Positions 27,337 through 35,483 are shown, numbered from the stretch's first letter. The stretch is 64,000 bases of DNA from Paracoccus sp. S1E-3 (GCF_013868135.1 NZ_JACEMU010000013.1:17297-81296), one strand, 5' to 3'. The notes: generated from the sequence alone by a model not told the origin. Program-made: numbers and translations.

Positions 27337-27928
27337 ATCACCTGTTCTCCGTAAAATTCAGCTTTCCATCAGCTTCGTGAACGCCTCCGCCCCGGCCTCG
27401 GCAAAACCGGCCTGCCGAAGCGGCCTGCGGCGGACGCCGCGCATCACGCTAACCCGCGCCGCCTTCCCCTGACGCTCGCGTCACAAGCAGCAGATCGTCG
27501 GGCGAGGAACAGCCGGCCGGGCGGCGCTTCCCCGCCCGCAACCCGCCATGGGGTGGCTGCATCTTCAACAGCCCGCAATGATGGTGACGAACCCCACCGA
27601 TTTTCTGGCCGCCCTGCCCGCCGTCGCTCGCGACCGGTGGGGCACCTGCGCTGTCCGAGAGATCCCACCCCCCGCATGGCTTCCGGCGAAACAGAACGCG
27701 TCACAATGGCCGGAAGCGCGCTGACCGGCATCGGGGAACGGCTTTTCAGCGCGCGGCTTGCCGTCCGCCCGGCCGCCCCTGCGACTGGCCGACCGCCACT
27801 CCCTGTCTTTCACGACTGATCCCCGTCACGGGTCGCGCGACCGCCAGCGGCCAGCCGGACGCGCGGGATCGCCGAAATGCGCGACGATGTGGACCAGATC
27901 ACGATGCGCATAGTCATGGCGGCCCCCT
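27337..27928. other. 592-base stretch without a supported gene
   Basis: GC-rich DNA between the ADC-family start and the OYE-family stop. Several frames are open by chance but none resembles a known family. A 35-codon frame on the minus strand near 27917 has an AAGGGGG site but no recognisable product. The promoter of the ADC-family gene should lie just right of 27337. Confidence 0.5.
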
Positions 27929-29200
27929 TCAACCGCGATGGGCCAGCCAGCGGCGATAGTTCCGGTTCAGCCGCCGCGTCCGCAACTGATCGCGGACCAG
28001 AACCCCAGGCGCCCAGGCCCGGAAGGTCGGCGGCTTGCCACGGCCCATCCGCCGCAATTGCAACTTGGTCAGCGCCATCGTGGCCAGACTGGCGAGGCTG
28101 CTTTTCCAGCGGATGCTGGGCAGTTGGACCGCATCCTCGGCCAGTTTCCAGCGGTTCGGCAGGTCGGGCGCATAGGCCAAAGCCTGCGCGATCCCGACCA
28201 TGGCGACGCCCGGCCGGCAGTCTTCAGGGGCAAGCGCGTGCTCGGCGGTGGCGCGGCTGCGGATGCCGCCGGTCACCATGATGGGCATTTCGGCGACGGC
28301 GACAATCTCGCGGGCGAAATCGAGGAAATAGGCTTCGCGTCTGGCGGTGCTGGCCCGCTTTGCCTGCTGCTGCGGCCGTCCGTGCATGGCGGGGCTTTCA
28401 TAGCTGCCGCCGGAAATCTCGACCAGATCGACCGCCTGACGGTTCAGCAGGCGCACGACCGCCGCCGCGTCCGCGACGTCGAATCCACCCTTCTGGAAAT
28501 CTGCCGAGTTCAGCTTGACACCCACCCCGAAGTCCTGGCTGACCCGCGCCCGCACCGCCCGCACGATCTCGATCACGATCCGGGCGCGGTTCTCCAGCGT
28601 GCCACCCCATTGATCGGTGCGCCGGTTGGTCAGCGGCGACAGGAACTGACTGAGAAGATATCCATGCGCGGCGTGGATCTCGACCCCGTCGAAGCCGGCT
28701 TTTTCCGCCAGTTCGGCGGTCGTCGCGAATTGGCCGATGACGCGGTCGATGTCGTCCTCCGTCATCGCGCGGGGCTGGGTGAACAGCTTGGAAAACCTCC
28801 CCATCTCAACCGGTACGGCCGAGGGCGCTATCGCCTCGGGGTTGGTTCCTGCAAAGACCTGCCGGCCCGGATGGTTGATCTGCATCCACATCCGCGCGCC
28901 GTGCGCATTTCCGGCCGCGGCCCAGTCACGGAACGGATCCTGTGGTTGGCGCGCATCCAGAACCACTCCCCCCGGCCCGGTGACGGCATCGGCCGCGACC
29001 ATGACATTTCCGGTCAGGATCATCCCTGCCCCGCCTGCGCCCCATTGCCGGTAAAGCCCCAGCAGCGCCGCCCCCGGCAACTGCCCGCGGTCCGCCATGT
29101 TTTCCTCCATCGCGGCCTTGGCGATGCGGTTGGGAATGATCTGCCCGTTCGGCAGGGTCAGCGGCTGAAACAGCCGCGCTTCATGTGTCTGATCGAACAT
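27929..29200 (-). CDS. NADH:flavin oxidoreductase, old yellow enzyme family
   Basis: A 423-residue FMN enzyme with an OYE-type TIM barrel that reduces activated alkenes or related electrophiles. Seen: LFQPLTLPNGQIIPNRIAKAAMEE at the N-terminus, the active-site HPGRQ in MQINHPGRQV near residue 97, GFDGVEIHAAHGYLLSQFLSP near 165, and the FMN-phosphate segment MVTGGIRSR. The C-terminal 60-70 residues form a basic tail. The ATG at 29200 has an AAGGA site 8 bases upstream; the frame is open further upstream without family resemblance. An imperfect palindrome upstream suggests repression by a regulator not encoded next to it. Confidence 0.91.
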   Translation of the reverse strand: MFDQTHEARLFQPLTLPNGQIIPNRIAKAAMEENMADRGQLPGAALLGLYRQWGAGGAGMILTGNVMVAADAVTGPGGVVLDARQPQDPFRDWAAAGNAHGARMWMQINHPGRQVFAGTNPEAIAPSAVPVEMGRFSKLFTQPRAMTEDDIDRVIGQFATTAELAEKAGFDGVEIHAAHGYLLSQFLSPLTNRRTDQWGGTLENRARIVIEIVRAVRARVSQDFGVGVKLNSADFQKGGFDVADAAAVVRLLNRQAVDLVEISGGSYESPAMHGRPQQQAKRASTARREAYFLDFAREIVAVAEMPIMVTGGIRSRATAEHALAPEDCRPGVAMVGIAQALAYAPDLPNRWKLAEDAVQLPSIRWKSSLASLATMALTKLQLRRMGRGKPPTFRAWAPGVLVRDQLRTRRLNRNYRRWLAHRG

Positions 29201-29536
29201 TCTCGCGATCCTTGGTTTCGGTTCGCGGCAGATATAGACTTTTAACCTAGGTTTAAGGTCAAGAGCCGGATTCGAGAAAATCGAAAAAACGGCAATGCGA
29301 CCTGCCGTGGGGTTCAAGTCGTTGCACAGGCGACCATCGCTCTTGGACATCGGGACGATCCGTCGTGCGCACGTGCAACCGTGATGATCGGCGCGGCGCA
29401 AACGCAGGAAAGGTCGCGGACGGTCGACAGCCGCCAGAAATGGCGCGGCTGAGCAGGCATCCTTGCACGGATCATGGCGGGTGGCGCTTGTTTCGATCCC
29501 GGCGCGCGGCCCGTTGAGCAAACATGTTCAGAACCG
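29201..29536. other. 336-base region upstream of the OYE-family gene
   Basis: Contains the AT-rich operator-like palindrome at 29237-29260 and otherwise no supported gene. The Crp/Fnr gene on the same strand ends at 29537. Confidence 0.5.
29237..29260. promoter_or_regulatory. 24-bp imperfect palindrome, operator candidate
   Basis: Centred on the perfect core AACCTAGGTT (29244-29253), the repeat extends to GAC/GTC ends with two mismatched pairs out of twelve. Lying 37 bases upstream of the OYE start codon, it looks like a TetR- or MarR-type operator overlapping the promoter. Confidence 0.6.
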
Positions 29537-30250
29537 TCACTTCGGCGATACGAGATGCAGATAGTCGGGATTGAATTCGGCAAATGCCATCAGCCGGTCG
29601 AAGTCGATGATCGTGACAGCGCGGCTTTCCAGCGCAATCATGTTCCGGCTGCGAAGCGACGCCAAGACGCGTTGCGCGTGCACCGGCGTGATGCCAAGTG
29701 TGTCGGCAAGCTGTTCCTGCGTCAGCGGCAGCAGGAACGGGTCCGCCAGTCCGACCGCGCGGAAGCGCATGAACAGCTCGCAGAACAGATGCGCCATCTG
29801 CCGGTCGGCGCGCCGCTGGCCCATGTTGACCAGCCATTCCCGCAGCACGGCCTCATCCACCAGCGTCGCCCATCGCAGGGCGCGCGCGATCCGGGGGTGG
29901 TGGTTCAGAAGCTCCATGATCTGCTTGCGCGGGATGTCGACCATGGTGCAGGGGGTCAGGGTGCCGATACTGTGATCCATAACGGGCAGGATGGCGATGT
30001 CGAGGTCGCAGAAATCGCCGGGGATCAGCAGCGCCATGATCGAACGGCCGCCATCGGGCAGCACCTTATAGCGACAGGCGATCCCGTCGAGGATCAGGTG
30101 GACGTTTTCGGGATCTTCCCCCTGCCGGATGATATCCTGCCGCGCGCCAAGGGCAATCGGGTCGCGGACGATCTGGTTCAGACGCTTGATATCTTCGGGA
30201 CCGAGGGGGCCACCACTCGCGAGTTTCCGCACCAGCAGGTTTGTTTCCAT
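29537..30250 (-). CDS. Crp/Fnr-family transcriptional regulator
   Basis: A 237-residue regulator. The N-terminal cyclic-nucleotide-binding-like beta barrel covers residues 20-130 (IIRQGEDPENVHLILDGIACRYKVLPDGGRSIMALLIPGDF). The C-terminal Crp-type helix-turn-helix covers about 155-225 (LPLTQEQLADTLGITPVHAQRVLASLRSRNMI). No N-terminal Cys cluster of an Fnr iron-sulfur protein is present. The ATG at 30250 has GGAG 8 bases upstream. Its first 73 bases overlap the end of the sigma-like gene in another frame, suggesting coupled translation. It may respond to redox or small-molecule stress, but the signal is unknown. Confidence 0.9.
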   Translation of the reverse strand: METNLLVRKLASGGPLGPEDIKRLNQIVRDPIALGARQDIIRQGEDPENVHLILDGIACRYKVLPDGGRSIMALLIPGDFCDLDIAILPVMDHSIGTLTPCTMVDIPRKQIMELLNHHPRIARALRWATLVDEAVLREWLVNMGQRRADRQMAHLFCELFMRFRAVGLADPFLLPLTQEQLADTLGITPVHAQRVLASLRSRNMIALESRAVTIIDFDRLMAFAEFNPDYLHLVSPK

Positions 30251-30690
30251 CGCATGCGCTCCGCACTTGGCATGTTCCAGATGATCCGCCGCAGGGTATC
30301 GCGTCCGCGCGACCGGGCGTGCCAGACGCCGCTCTGGCTGGAACGCTGAATGATAGCCGAGTTTCGGTAGGATTGCCCGAGAATATCGATCAGCACGATG
30401 GCCTCGCGCTCGCGGGCGCCAAGGCAGAAAAGCCCGAAATGGATCGGGTCGTCGTCGGCCAGAACGACGGTGCGGCGTGCGCGCCGGCGCCGAAAAGCCG
30501 GTTCCGTCAGATAGGCGCGATGCATAAGGGCCAGCATCCAGACCAGCACATCGGCATCCGGCGGCTTCTGCCAGGACAGGCGGATGGCCTCGCTTAGGCA
30601 ATGTTCCAGTAACGCATCGCCGCGCGTGCGATCCATGCAGATGAGGTGAGCATAGGTGCGCAAACTGTGAAGATGGCGGGTGACGATCAT
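30178..30690 (-). CDS. divergent ECF sigma-factor-like protein
   Basis: A 170-residue protein with weak resemblance to ECF sigma factors or the sigma-like domain of PhyR. The N-terminal part (LRTYAHLICMDRTRGDALLEHCLSEAI) resembles region 2. The segment REREAIVLIDILGQSYRNSAIIQRSSQSGVWHARSRGRDTLRRI near residues 92-135 resembles region 4, but the usual VGTVKSR recognition helix is altered. The last 30 residues come from reading through the start of the Crp/Fnr gene and are probably not conserved. The ATG at 30690 overlaps the stop of an 11-codon leader ORF. It may be a degenerate sigma or a regulatory mimic. Confidence 0.6.
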   Translation of the reverse strand: MIVTRHLHSLRTYAHLICMDRTRGDALLEHCLSEAIRLSWQKPPDADVLVWMLALMHRAYLTEPAFRRRRARRTVVLADDDPIHFGLFCLGAREREAIVLIDILGQSYRNSAIIQRSSQSGVWHARSRGRDTLRRIIWNMPSAERMRWKQTCWCGNSRVVAPSVPKISSV

Positions 30691-30722
30691 CCCGCGGAAG
30701 CTGTGATGAGGGCGAATTTCAT
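30687..30722 (-). CDS. 11-residue leader ORF coupled to the sigma-like gene
   Basis: Encodes MKFALITASAG with an AGGGA ribosome-binding site 8 bases upstream. Its TGA overlaps the ATG of the sigma-like gene (ATGA), while that gene itself lacks a good ribosome-binding site. The peptide is probably a translational-coupling device rather than a functional product; it is short enough to be chance. Confidence 0.4.
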   Translation of the reverse strand: MKFALITASAG

Positions 30723-30871
30723 AAGATTATTCCCTGTGTTTAAATCTTCCGATACTGAAATTCTCGTCCGTCTTGTGCCATAACGACACAACCTTTGTAG
30801 GTATTGACCAAAATCTTGATGGCCGCCGCTGCCGACGGCGGAGTTCCGCTGACCCTGCGCGGCCGCAGCCC

Positions 30872-32101
30872 TCAGCGAAACCGAAAGGCGAAGGCGTCGG
30901 GATCGGTCTTGCCGGCGATCCGCGCGGCCACGATCTGCGCGCCGATGATCGAAAAGGTGATGCCGTTGCCGCCGAAGCCCATCACCGCCTGAATACGTTG
31001 GAAACCCGGCACATTGTCGATGATCGGCAGCCCGTCCGTGGTCACGCTGAAGGGGGCGGCCCAGCTGTAGGCCGGTTTGCCGATATCGACGCCCGTCAAC
31101 GTTTTCAGCTTCTCGGCGATGATCTTCGCCTTGCGCGCCAGTTTCGCGGGGTCGCTGTTGGTGGTCGCGGCATCCTCGTCCTCGCCGCCGGCGATGATGC
31201 GCCCCGTCGGCGTGGCGCGGAAATAAAGATAGGGGTCCGCCGCCTCCCAGCCGATGGTGCCCAGCATCCATTCCGGCAGCCCGGTCAACGGGCGCGACGC
31301 CAGCGCCCAGGTCGAGGTGACGTGATGGGCGCGGGTCTTCATCTGCGGCAGATATTCATAGCCGGTGCAGAAGACCGCATGATCGGCGGTGACGACCTCG
31401 CCCTTGCGGGTGGCAAGCGCGACGCCGCAGGACATTTCGGCCATATCAGTGATCTCGACCCCGGTGACGATCCGCGCGCCGCGCGCGATGGACGCCGCCA
31501 GCAGCCCTGCCGTCAACTGCGCCGGATTGGCCGAAGCGGAAGCCGCCGACAGGATCGCCGCCGTCCGGTCGATCCCGAACCGCGCGCGCAGATCGGCGGC
31601 GGCGATATATTCCGCGCCGATGCCGATGCGGTTTCGCGCCTCGGCCTCTGCTTTCAGCGCCCGCGAACCCATGGTGTTGCCGGCAATATAAAGCGCTGGT
31701 TTCGGCTGCATGTCGCAGTCGATTCCCAGTTCCGCGACCAGCCCGATCAGATCGTTCACCGCCCGGACCGAGCGCCGCCATGCCGCATTGGCGGCTTTCG
31801 GGCCGATCTGGCGTTGCAGCTTGGTCAGCGGAACGTCGATCTCGTGCTGGATCATCGCGGTCGAGGCCGGGGTCGAGCCGCGCACCGGCGGGCGACGGTC
31901 GAGGATCAGCACCGATTTTCTCGCCCGTGTCAGCGCCTCGGCCGTCAGTGCGCCGCTGATGCCCGCCCCCACCACGACCACATCCACATGGCCGCCGGGC
32001 AGCTGCGTGTCGGCGTTCACGGTGATATGCGGGGTTTTCAGCCAGAACGGCGTACCGATCCGCAGATCGTCCTTGCGCGTCCGCGCGTCCAGATCAGCCA
32101 T
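30872..32101 (-). CDS. FAD-dependent oxidoreductase (DadA/DAO superfamily)
   Basis: A 409-residue flavoprotein of the D-amino-acid-oxidase superfamily. The FAD fold is VVVVGAGISGALTAEALTRARKSVLILDRRPP near residues 31-62; a late FAD contact is VMGFGGNGITFSIIGAQ near 385. The start at 32101 (MADLDARTR) is set by a GAGGAGGAG site. A perfect EcfG-type promoter lies 30 bases upstream, so it should be induced by general stress. Substrate is likely an amine or amino acid, but cannot be named; there is no catabolic operon around it. Confidence 0.9.
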   Translation of the reverse strand: MADLDARTRKDDLRIGTPFWLKTPHITVNADTQLPGGHVDVVVVGAGISGALTAEALTRARKSVLILDRRPPVRGSTPASTAMIQHEIDVPLTKLQRQIGPKAANAAWRRSVRAVNDLIGLVAELGIDCDMQPKPALYIAGNTMGSRALKAEAEARNRIGIGAEYIAAADLRARFGIDRTAAILSAASASANPAQLTAGLLAASIARGARIVTGVEITDMAEMSCGVALATRKGEVVTADHAVFCTGYEYLPQMKTRAHHVTSTWALASRPLTGLPEWMLGTIGWEAADPYLYFRATPTGRIIAGGEDEDAATTNSDPAKLARKAKIIAEKLKTLTGVDIGKPAYSWAAPFSVTTDGLPIIDNVPGFQRIQAVMGFGGNGITFSIIGAQIVAARIAGKTDPDAFAFRFR

Positions 32102-32130
32102 GCGTCTCCTCCTCGATCGCCCGTGGCTTG

Positions 32131-32155
32131 AACGGTGTCGGATGAGAAGGGTTCC
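32131..32155 (-). promoter_or_regulatory. EcfG-type promoter of the DadA-like gene
   Basis: Minus strand reads GGAAC-N16-CGTT, an exact match to the alphaproteobacterial general-stress sigma consensus, ending 30 bases before the ATG at 32101. Confidence 0.85.
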
Positions 32156-32217
32156 AATGACGGGCAATGTCGTCCCTGCCCCGCCAGACCACCGCCTGCC
32201 GAAAGATCCGCAGCCGC

Positions 32218-32871
32218 TCAGTTCCCGGCGGGGGCGGCACCCTCCGGCGCGTAGTCCGGCCGGGCTTCCAGTTGCGCCCGGCTTTGGGCGACATAGACGC
32301 GCGTATCCGGTCCGTTGCGGTAAACCGTCAGTTCGGCAAGCGGCAATGCGATGAGACGCTGATCCAGAGAAATGACGACCTCGCGGATGTCCTGCGCGCT
32401 GGTGTCCTGTGCCGCTGGCGCGGTCTGATCGGCGGTTTGCGCTGTGTCCGCCATCTTCGTATCTGTCGCACCAGGCATCGTCTCGTCCGCCTCGTCCTGC
32501 GCCTTTTCGTCGGCGCTGCCACGCGAGTTTCCGAGCTCGTCGGCGGCGACGTCATCATTCGCCGCGAGACCGGAAACAGCACCCTCGTCTTGGACCGTGC
32601 TGGTTCCATCGGCAAGGACCGCGCCCTGCACGCGACCGATCTGGGTTCCCCCGGCATCAAAGACCGCCGCGCCCTGAAGATCCGCCGGCGTCGGCGCGGC
32701 GGGAATTTCGGTAAAGCCTGGCGGAACAGTGATCGCAGGCTTGGCCGTGGTTTCGGCGCCGCCGCCCTGATTCGGGGATGGTGCGGTTTGCGCCTGCGCG
32801 GCCGAGAGGCCAAGCAGGACCGCCGTGATCGTGGCGGGAAACGTGATCCGAGCGGTAAATTGGTCTCGCAT
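32218..32871 (-). CDS. exported PRC-barrel domain protein
   Basis: A 217-residue protein with a signal peptide (MRDQFTARITFPATITAVLLGLSAAQAQ). A first PRC-barrel-like segment lies near residues 60-110 (LQGAAVFDAGGTQIGRVQGAVLADG). An acidic, Ala/Asp-rich linker follows, then a second beta-rich part (IREVVISLDQRLIALPLAELTVYRNGPDTRVYVAQSRAQLEA). PRC barrels bind proteins or surfaces; the exact role is unknown. A GAGGAGGAAG site precedes the ATG at 32871 and an EcfG-type promoter lies at 32908-32932. It is divergent from a cytoplasmic PRC-barrel gene. Confidence 0.85.
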   Translation of the reverse strand: MRDQFTARITFPATITAVLLGLSAAQAQTAPSPNQGGGAETTAKPAITVPPGFTEIPAAPTPADLQGAAVFDAGGTQIGRVQGAVLADGTSTVQDEGAVSGLAANDDVAADELGNSRGSADEKAQDEADETMPGATDTKMADTAQTADQTAPAAQDTSAQDIREVVISLDQRLIALPLAELTVYRNGPDTRVYVAQSRAQLEARPDYAPEGAAPAGN

Positions 32872-32907
32872 GTCTTCCTCCTCTGATGCCGTATTGACGG
32901 GTTGGTG

Positions 32908-32932
32908 AACCGGCCGGGCGTGTGAATGTTCC
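32908..32932 (-). promoter_or_regulatory. EcfG-type promoter of the exported PRC-barrel gene
   Basis: Minus strand reads GGAAC-N16-GGTT, ending 37 bases before the ATG at 32871. It is divergent from the EcfG-type promoter at 32959. Confidence 0.85.
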
Positions 32933-32958
32933 CGACCGTCCGCTCACGCGACTGTGAG

Positions 32959-32983
32959 GGAACAGACACCCCCCATGCCGGTT
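32959..32983 (+). promoter_or_regulatory. EcfG-type promoter of the cytoplasmic PRC-barrel gene
   Basis: Plus strand reads GGAAC-N16-GGTT, ending 36 bases before the ATG at 33019. Confidence 0.85.
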
Positions 32984-33018
32984 AACGCGGCCCAATCAGC
33001 CAGAGAGGAGTGATCGGA

Positions 33019-33315
33019 ATGGACCACACAAATCATGTTCGACTGAGCGAGACCGAGATGACCGATGCGGAACTGAACGGTGCCGCCGTCTATGGACCCA
33101 ACGACGAAAAAATCGGGAACGTCTCGCAGGTCAGCGGCATGGGCGCAGGCGCCCAAGTGGTGATCGATGTCGGCGGTTTTCTGGGCATCGGCTCGAAACC
33201 GGTCATGGTTTCGGCGCGCGACCTGCAGTTCATGCGCGACGATGACGGCGAAGTCCATGCCGTCACGAGTTGGACCAAGGATCAGCTCAAGGACATGCCG
33301 GAATACCGCAGTTAG
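33019..33315 (+). CDS. cytoplasmic PRC-barrel domain protein
   Basis: A 98-residue protein made almost entirely of one PRC-barrel domain (ELNGAAVYGPNDEKIGNVSQVSGMG, then VVIDVGGFLGIGSKPVMVSARDLQFM, ending TKDQLKDMPEYRS). No signal peptide. Such small PRC proteins are common in alphaproteobacterial stress regulons, function unknown. The ATG at 33019 has a GAGGAG site. An EcfG-type promoter precedes it and an intrinsic terminator follows, so it forms its own transcription unit. Confidence 0.87.
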   Translation: MDHTNHVRLSETEMTDAELNGAAVYGPNDEKIGNVSQVSGMGAGAQVVIDVGGFLGIGSKPVMVSARDLQFMRDDDGEVHAVTSWTKDQLKDMPEYRS

Positions 33316-33324
33316 AATCCATTT

Positions 33325-33349
33325 GACCGGCCCTTCGGGGCCGGTCTTT
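33325..33349 (+). terminator. intrinsic terminator with UUCG tetraloop
   Basis: Perfect 9-bp stem GACCGGCCC (33325-33333) / GGGCCGGTC (33338-33346) closed by TTCG and followed by TTT, 10 bases after the PRC-barrel stop. Confidence 0.8.
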
Positions 33350-33374
33350 GCCATCATCGTTGAAGGAGGCTCCG

Positions 33375-33557
33375 ATGCCAGCCAAGTCGAAGGCCCAGCA
33401 ACGTGCAGCGGGCGCTGCCCTGTCCGCGAAGCGCGGCGAGACGAGCGTAGACGAACTGCGCGGTGCGTCGAAGGAAATGTACGATTCGATGACCGAGGAC
33501 GAACTGGAGGAGCTGGCGAGCACACCGTTGAAGGGCATGCCCGAGCACAAGGGCTGA
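33375..33557 (+). CDS. small DUF3008-type protein
   Basis: A 60-residue, strongly charged protein (PAKSKAQQRAAGAALSAKRGE near the start, then ASKEMYDSMTEDELEELASTP, ending KGMPEHKG). The pattern matches the small DUF3008 proteins often found near stress genes; no function is known. The ATG at 33375 has a GGAGG site. No EcfG-type promoter was found directly in front; it could be expressed by read-through past the terminator at 33325. A strong terminator follows. Confidence 0.85.
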   Translation: MPAKSKAQQRAAGAALSAKRGETSVDELRGASKEMYDSMTEDELEELASTPLKGMPEHKG

Positions 33558-33582
33558 GGGGCCCGATGAGGGCCGACTGAAC

Positions 33583-33616
33583 CGGACGGAGACGCGAGGT
33601 CTTCGTCCGTTTTTTT
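33583..33616 (+). terminator. intrinsic terminator after the DUF3008 gene
   Basis: Stem CGGACGGAGAC (33583-33593) pairs with GTCTTCGTCCG (33599-33609) with one G-U pair, loop GCGAG, followed by seven T (33610-33616). Confidence 0.85.
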
Positions 33617-33617
33617 G

Positions 33618-33833
33618 TCAGTAGGTTGCGGGTGGATCACTGGCCGGGAAGGATTCATCGACCTGCTCATCGACAATGTCCCATGTCGGCGGAGGTGCGG
33701 CCATCTCGCGCCGTCCGGCGGCGCGGATATGCTGGTCGGCCGACGCCTCGCGACGCGCCGCCGCATCGCGCAGCCCCTTCAGGACAAAGCCTGCGGCCAT
33801 GCCACAGAAAAGAATGAGTAGCCGGGTGCTCAT
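33618..33833 (-). CDS. small hypothetical membrane protein
   Basis: A 71-residue protein with one N-terminal hydrophobic helix (RLLILFCGMAAGFVLKGL), a basic middle, and a C-terminus VDEQVDESFPASDPPATY. The DESFPASDPP tail recurs at the C-terminus of many small alphaproteobacterial proteins of unknown function. It is the third gene of a stress operon, 12 bases after the SDR stop. Confidence 0.78.
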   Translation of the reverse strand: MSTRLLILFCGMAAGFVLKGLRDAAARREASADQHIRAAGRREMAAPPPTWDIVDEQVDESFPASDPPATY

Positions 33834-33845
33834 ATCGTCTTCCTT

Positions 33846-34703
33846 TCAGATCATCGGTTTTCCGCCTGTGACGGCAATCGTCGCGCCCGAGACGTAGCTG
33901 GAGATCGGCTCGGCCAGCATCACATAGGCGGATGCCAGTTCGACCGGCTGGGCGGGCCGGCCCATCGGATAGTCGGCGCCGAACGCGGCCACCTTGTCCG
34001 CAGGCATGCTGGCCGGGATCAGCGGCGTCCAGACCGGACCGGGCGCCACCGTATTCACGCGGATCCCCCGTTCCGCCAGCATCTGCGCCAGCCCGGTGCT
34101 GAAATTCTGGATCGCACCCTTGGTCGTGGCATAGGGCAGAAGCTGCGGATTGGGCTTGTCGGCATTGATCGAGGCGGTGTTGATGATGGCGCCGCCCTGC
34201 GGCATATGCGGCACCGCCGCCTTGGTCAGATAGAAGATCGCGTCGAGATTGACCGCGAAGGTCCGGCGCCATTCCGCGTCCGAAATATCCTCGATATCGT
34301 CGAAGACTTCCTGATGGGCTGCATTGTTGACCAGGATGTCGATACGGCCGAAACGGTCCACCACATCGGCCACGATCTTGCGGCAATGGTCGGGATCGGC
34401 GATGTCGCCCGCGATCGACAGGCACTCCCGTCCGGCCGCGCGCACCAGATCGGCAGTGCTGGCGGCATCCTCGGTCTCGCTCAGCCAGGACAGGGCGATA
34501 TCCGCCCCCTCGCGCGCATAGGCGATGGCCACCGCGCGGCCGATGCCGCTGTCTCCGCCGGTGATGAGCGCCACCTTGCCCTTCAGCCGATCGGCGCCGC
34601 GCCAGCTTTCCTCGCCGTGATCGGGGCGCGGGTCCATCTTCTGGAAACTGCCGGGCAGATCCTGCTGCTGTTCCGGGAAGGGAGGTTTCGGATAGTCGGT
34701 CAT
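33846..34703 (-). CDS. short-chain dehydrogenase/reductase (YghA/YhdG-like)
   Basis: A 285-residue NAD(P)-dependent oxidoreductase of the extended-N-terminus SDR group found in stress regulons. Seen: leader PFPEQQQDLPGSFQKMDPRPDHGEESW, cofactor motif TGGDSGIGRAVAIAYAREGA near residue 49, NNAA near 127, catalytic Tyr and Lys in LPYATTKGAIQN near 197, and a late MGRPAQPVELASAYVMLAE. Substrate unknown. The start overlaps the stop of the upstream membrane-protein gene (ATGA). Confidence 0.92.
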   Translation of the reverse strand: MTDYPKPPFPEQQQDLPGSFQKMDPRPDHGEESWRGADRLKGKVALITGGDSGIGRAVAIAYAREGADIALSWLSETEDAASTADLVRAAGRECLSIAGDIADPDHCRKIVADVVDRFGRIDILVNNAAHQEVFDDIEDISDAEWRRTFAVNLDAIFYLTKAAVPHMPQGGAIINTASINADKPNPQLLPYATTKGAIQNFSTGLAQMLAERGIRVNTVAPGPVWTPLIPASMPADKVAAFGADYPMGRPAQPVELASAYVMLAEPISSYVSGATIAVTGGKPMI

Positions 34704-35452
34704 CGCCCATGCCTTTCCAGTTCGCTGATCGCGGTGGTTTCGTCAGGGGGCGCCGCGCCTCCGGTCACCTTGCCGGCCGGATCGATGCGCTGCTGGCGCT
34801 GATCGATCACATGAGGGGCGGGATGCCGAAGACGTTCCACTTCCGAAAGAGGCGGCTGATCCGAAACGGCGGCGAAGGTGCCGGTGGCGGGGACGCTGCG
34901 GGGCGGTGCCTGCTCTGGCGCAGTGTCCGACGCCCCGGCCACCGCGGGGATGGTCCGCGGTGCAACCCTTCTGTCTGCGTCAATCGAATGTGCGGCTATC
35001 AAACCCAGCGACAGACCGACCCCGAGCACCGCGAGCGCCGCAATCACGGCGAGCGGAGACAGCACCAGTTCCCATCCCGGCCGCAGCATCCGCGGCAGCA
35101 GCGCGTAATCCACCGCTCCTGCCGCCGCTGCGGTTCCCAGCCCGGTGATCCATGCAATCGCGATGCGCCCCTTTCGTGCGCTGCGCATCATGAAAACGGC
35201 AACCGCCGCCCAGAAGAAACACGCCGCGACATTGATGATGACGCCAAGGCCGGTATGCGCCCAGTCCACGCCGTCGAATCGCGCTGCATCCGGACCATGG
35301 ATGATCTGGGTCGAGGCATTGACCGGCGCCCAGAAGGCCGTCCCCTGAAGCCAGGACAGAAGGCCAAGTGCCAGAAGGGTAAGACCGGCAGCCATTGCGC
35401 CGGCCAAGGGCCAGGCGCGATCATATCGGGCCATTGCAATCGGGGGAGACAT
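34700..35452 (-). CDS. hypothetical membrane protein with disordered tail
   Basis: A 250-residue protein, not recognised. Four hydrophobic helices lie in residues 12-160 (LAGAMAAGLTLLALGLLSWL; TGLGVIINVAACFFWAAVAVFM; IAWITGLGTAAAAGAVDYALL; LAVIAALAVLGVGLSLGLIAAH), followed by a Pro/Ala-rich hydrophilic C-terminal tail of about 85 residues. The start at 35452 is set by position: an EcfG-type promoter ends 31 bases upstream. It is the first gene of a three-gene stress operon. Confidence 0.8.
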   Translation of the reverse strand: MSPPIAMARYDRAWPLAGAMAAGLTLLALGLLSWLQGTAFWAPVNASTQIIHGPDAARFDGVDWAHTGLGVIINVAACFFWAAVAVFMMRSARKGRIAIAWITGLGTAAAAGAVDYALLPRMLRPGWELVLSPLAVIAALAVLGVGLSLGLIAAHSIDADRRVAPRTIPAVAGASDTAPEQAPPRSVPATGTFAAVSDQPPLSEVERLRHPAPHVIDQRQQRIDPAGKVTGGAAPPDETTAISELERHGR

Positions 35453-35483
35453 GGCATCCTCGGGGTTATCCGTTGGCGCCCCT

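Noticed and set aside
27810..27917. 35-codon minus-strand frame starting near 27917 with an AAGGGGG site
   Set aside because: No recognisable product, short, and located in DNA with several chance open frames.
30773..30791. TTGTG-N9-CACAA inverted repeat as a Crp-type site
   Set aside because: Arms are only 5 bases and the layout differs from the TGTGA-N6-TCACA pattern; could be chance.
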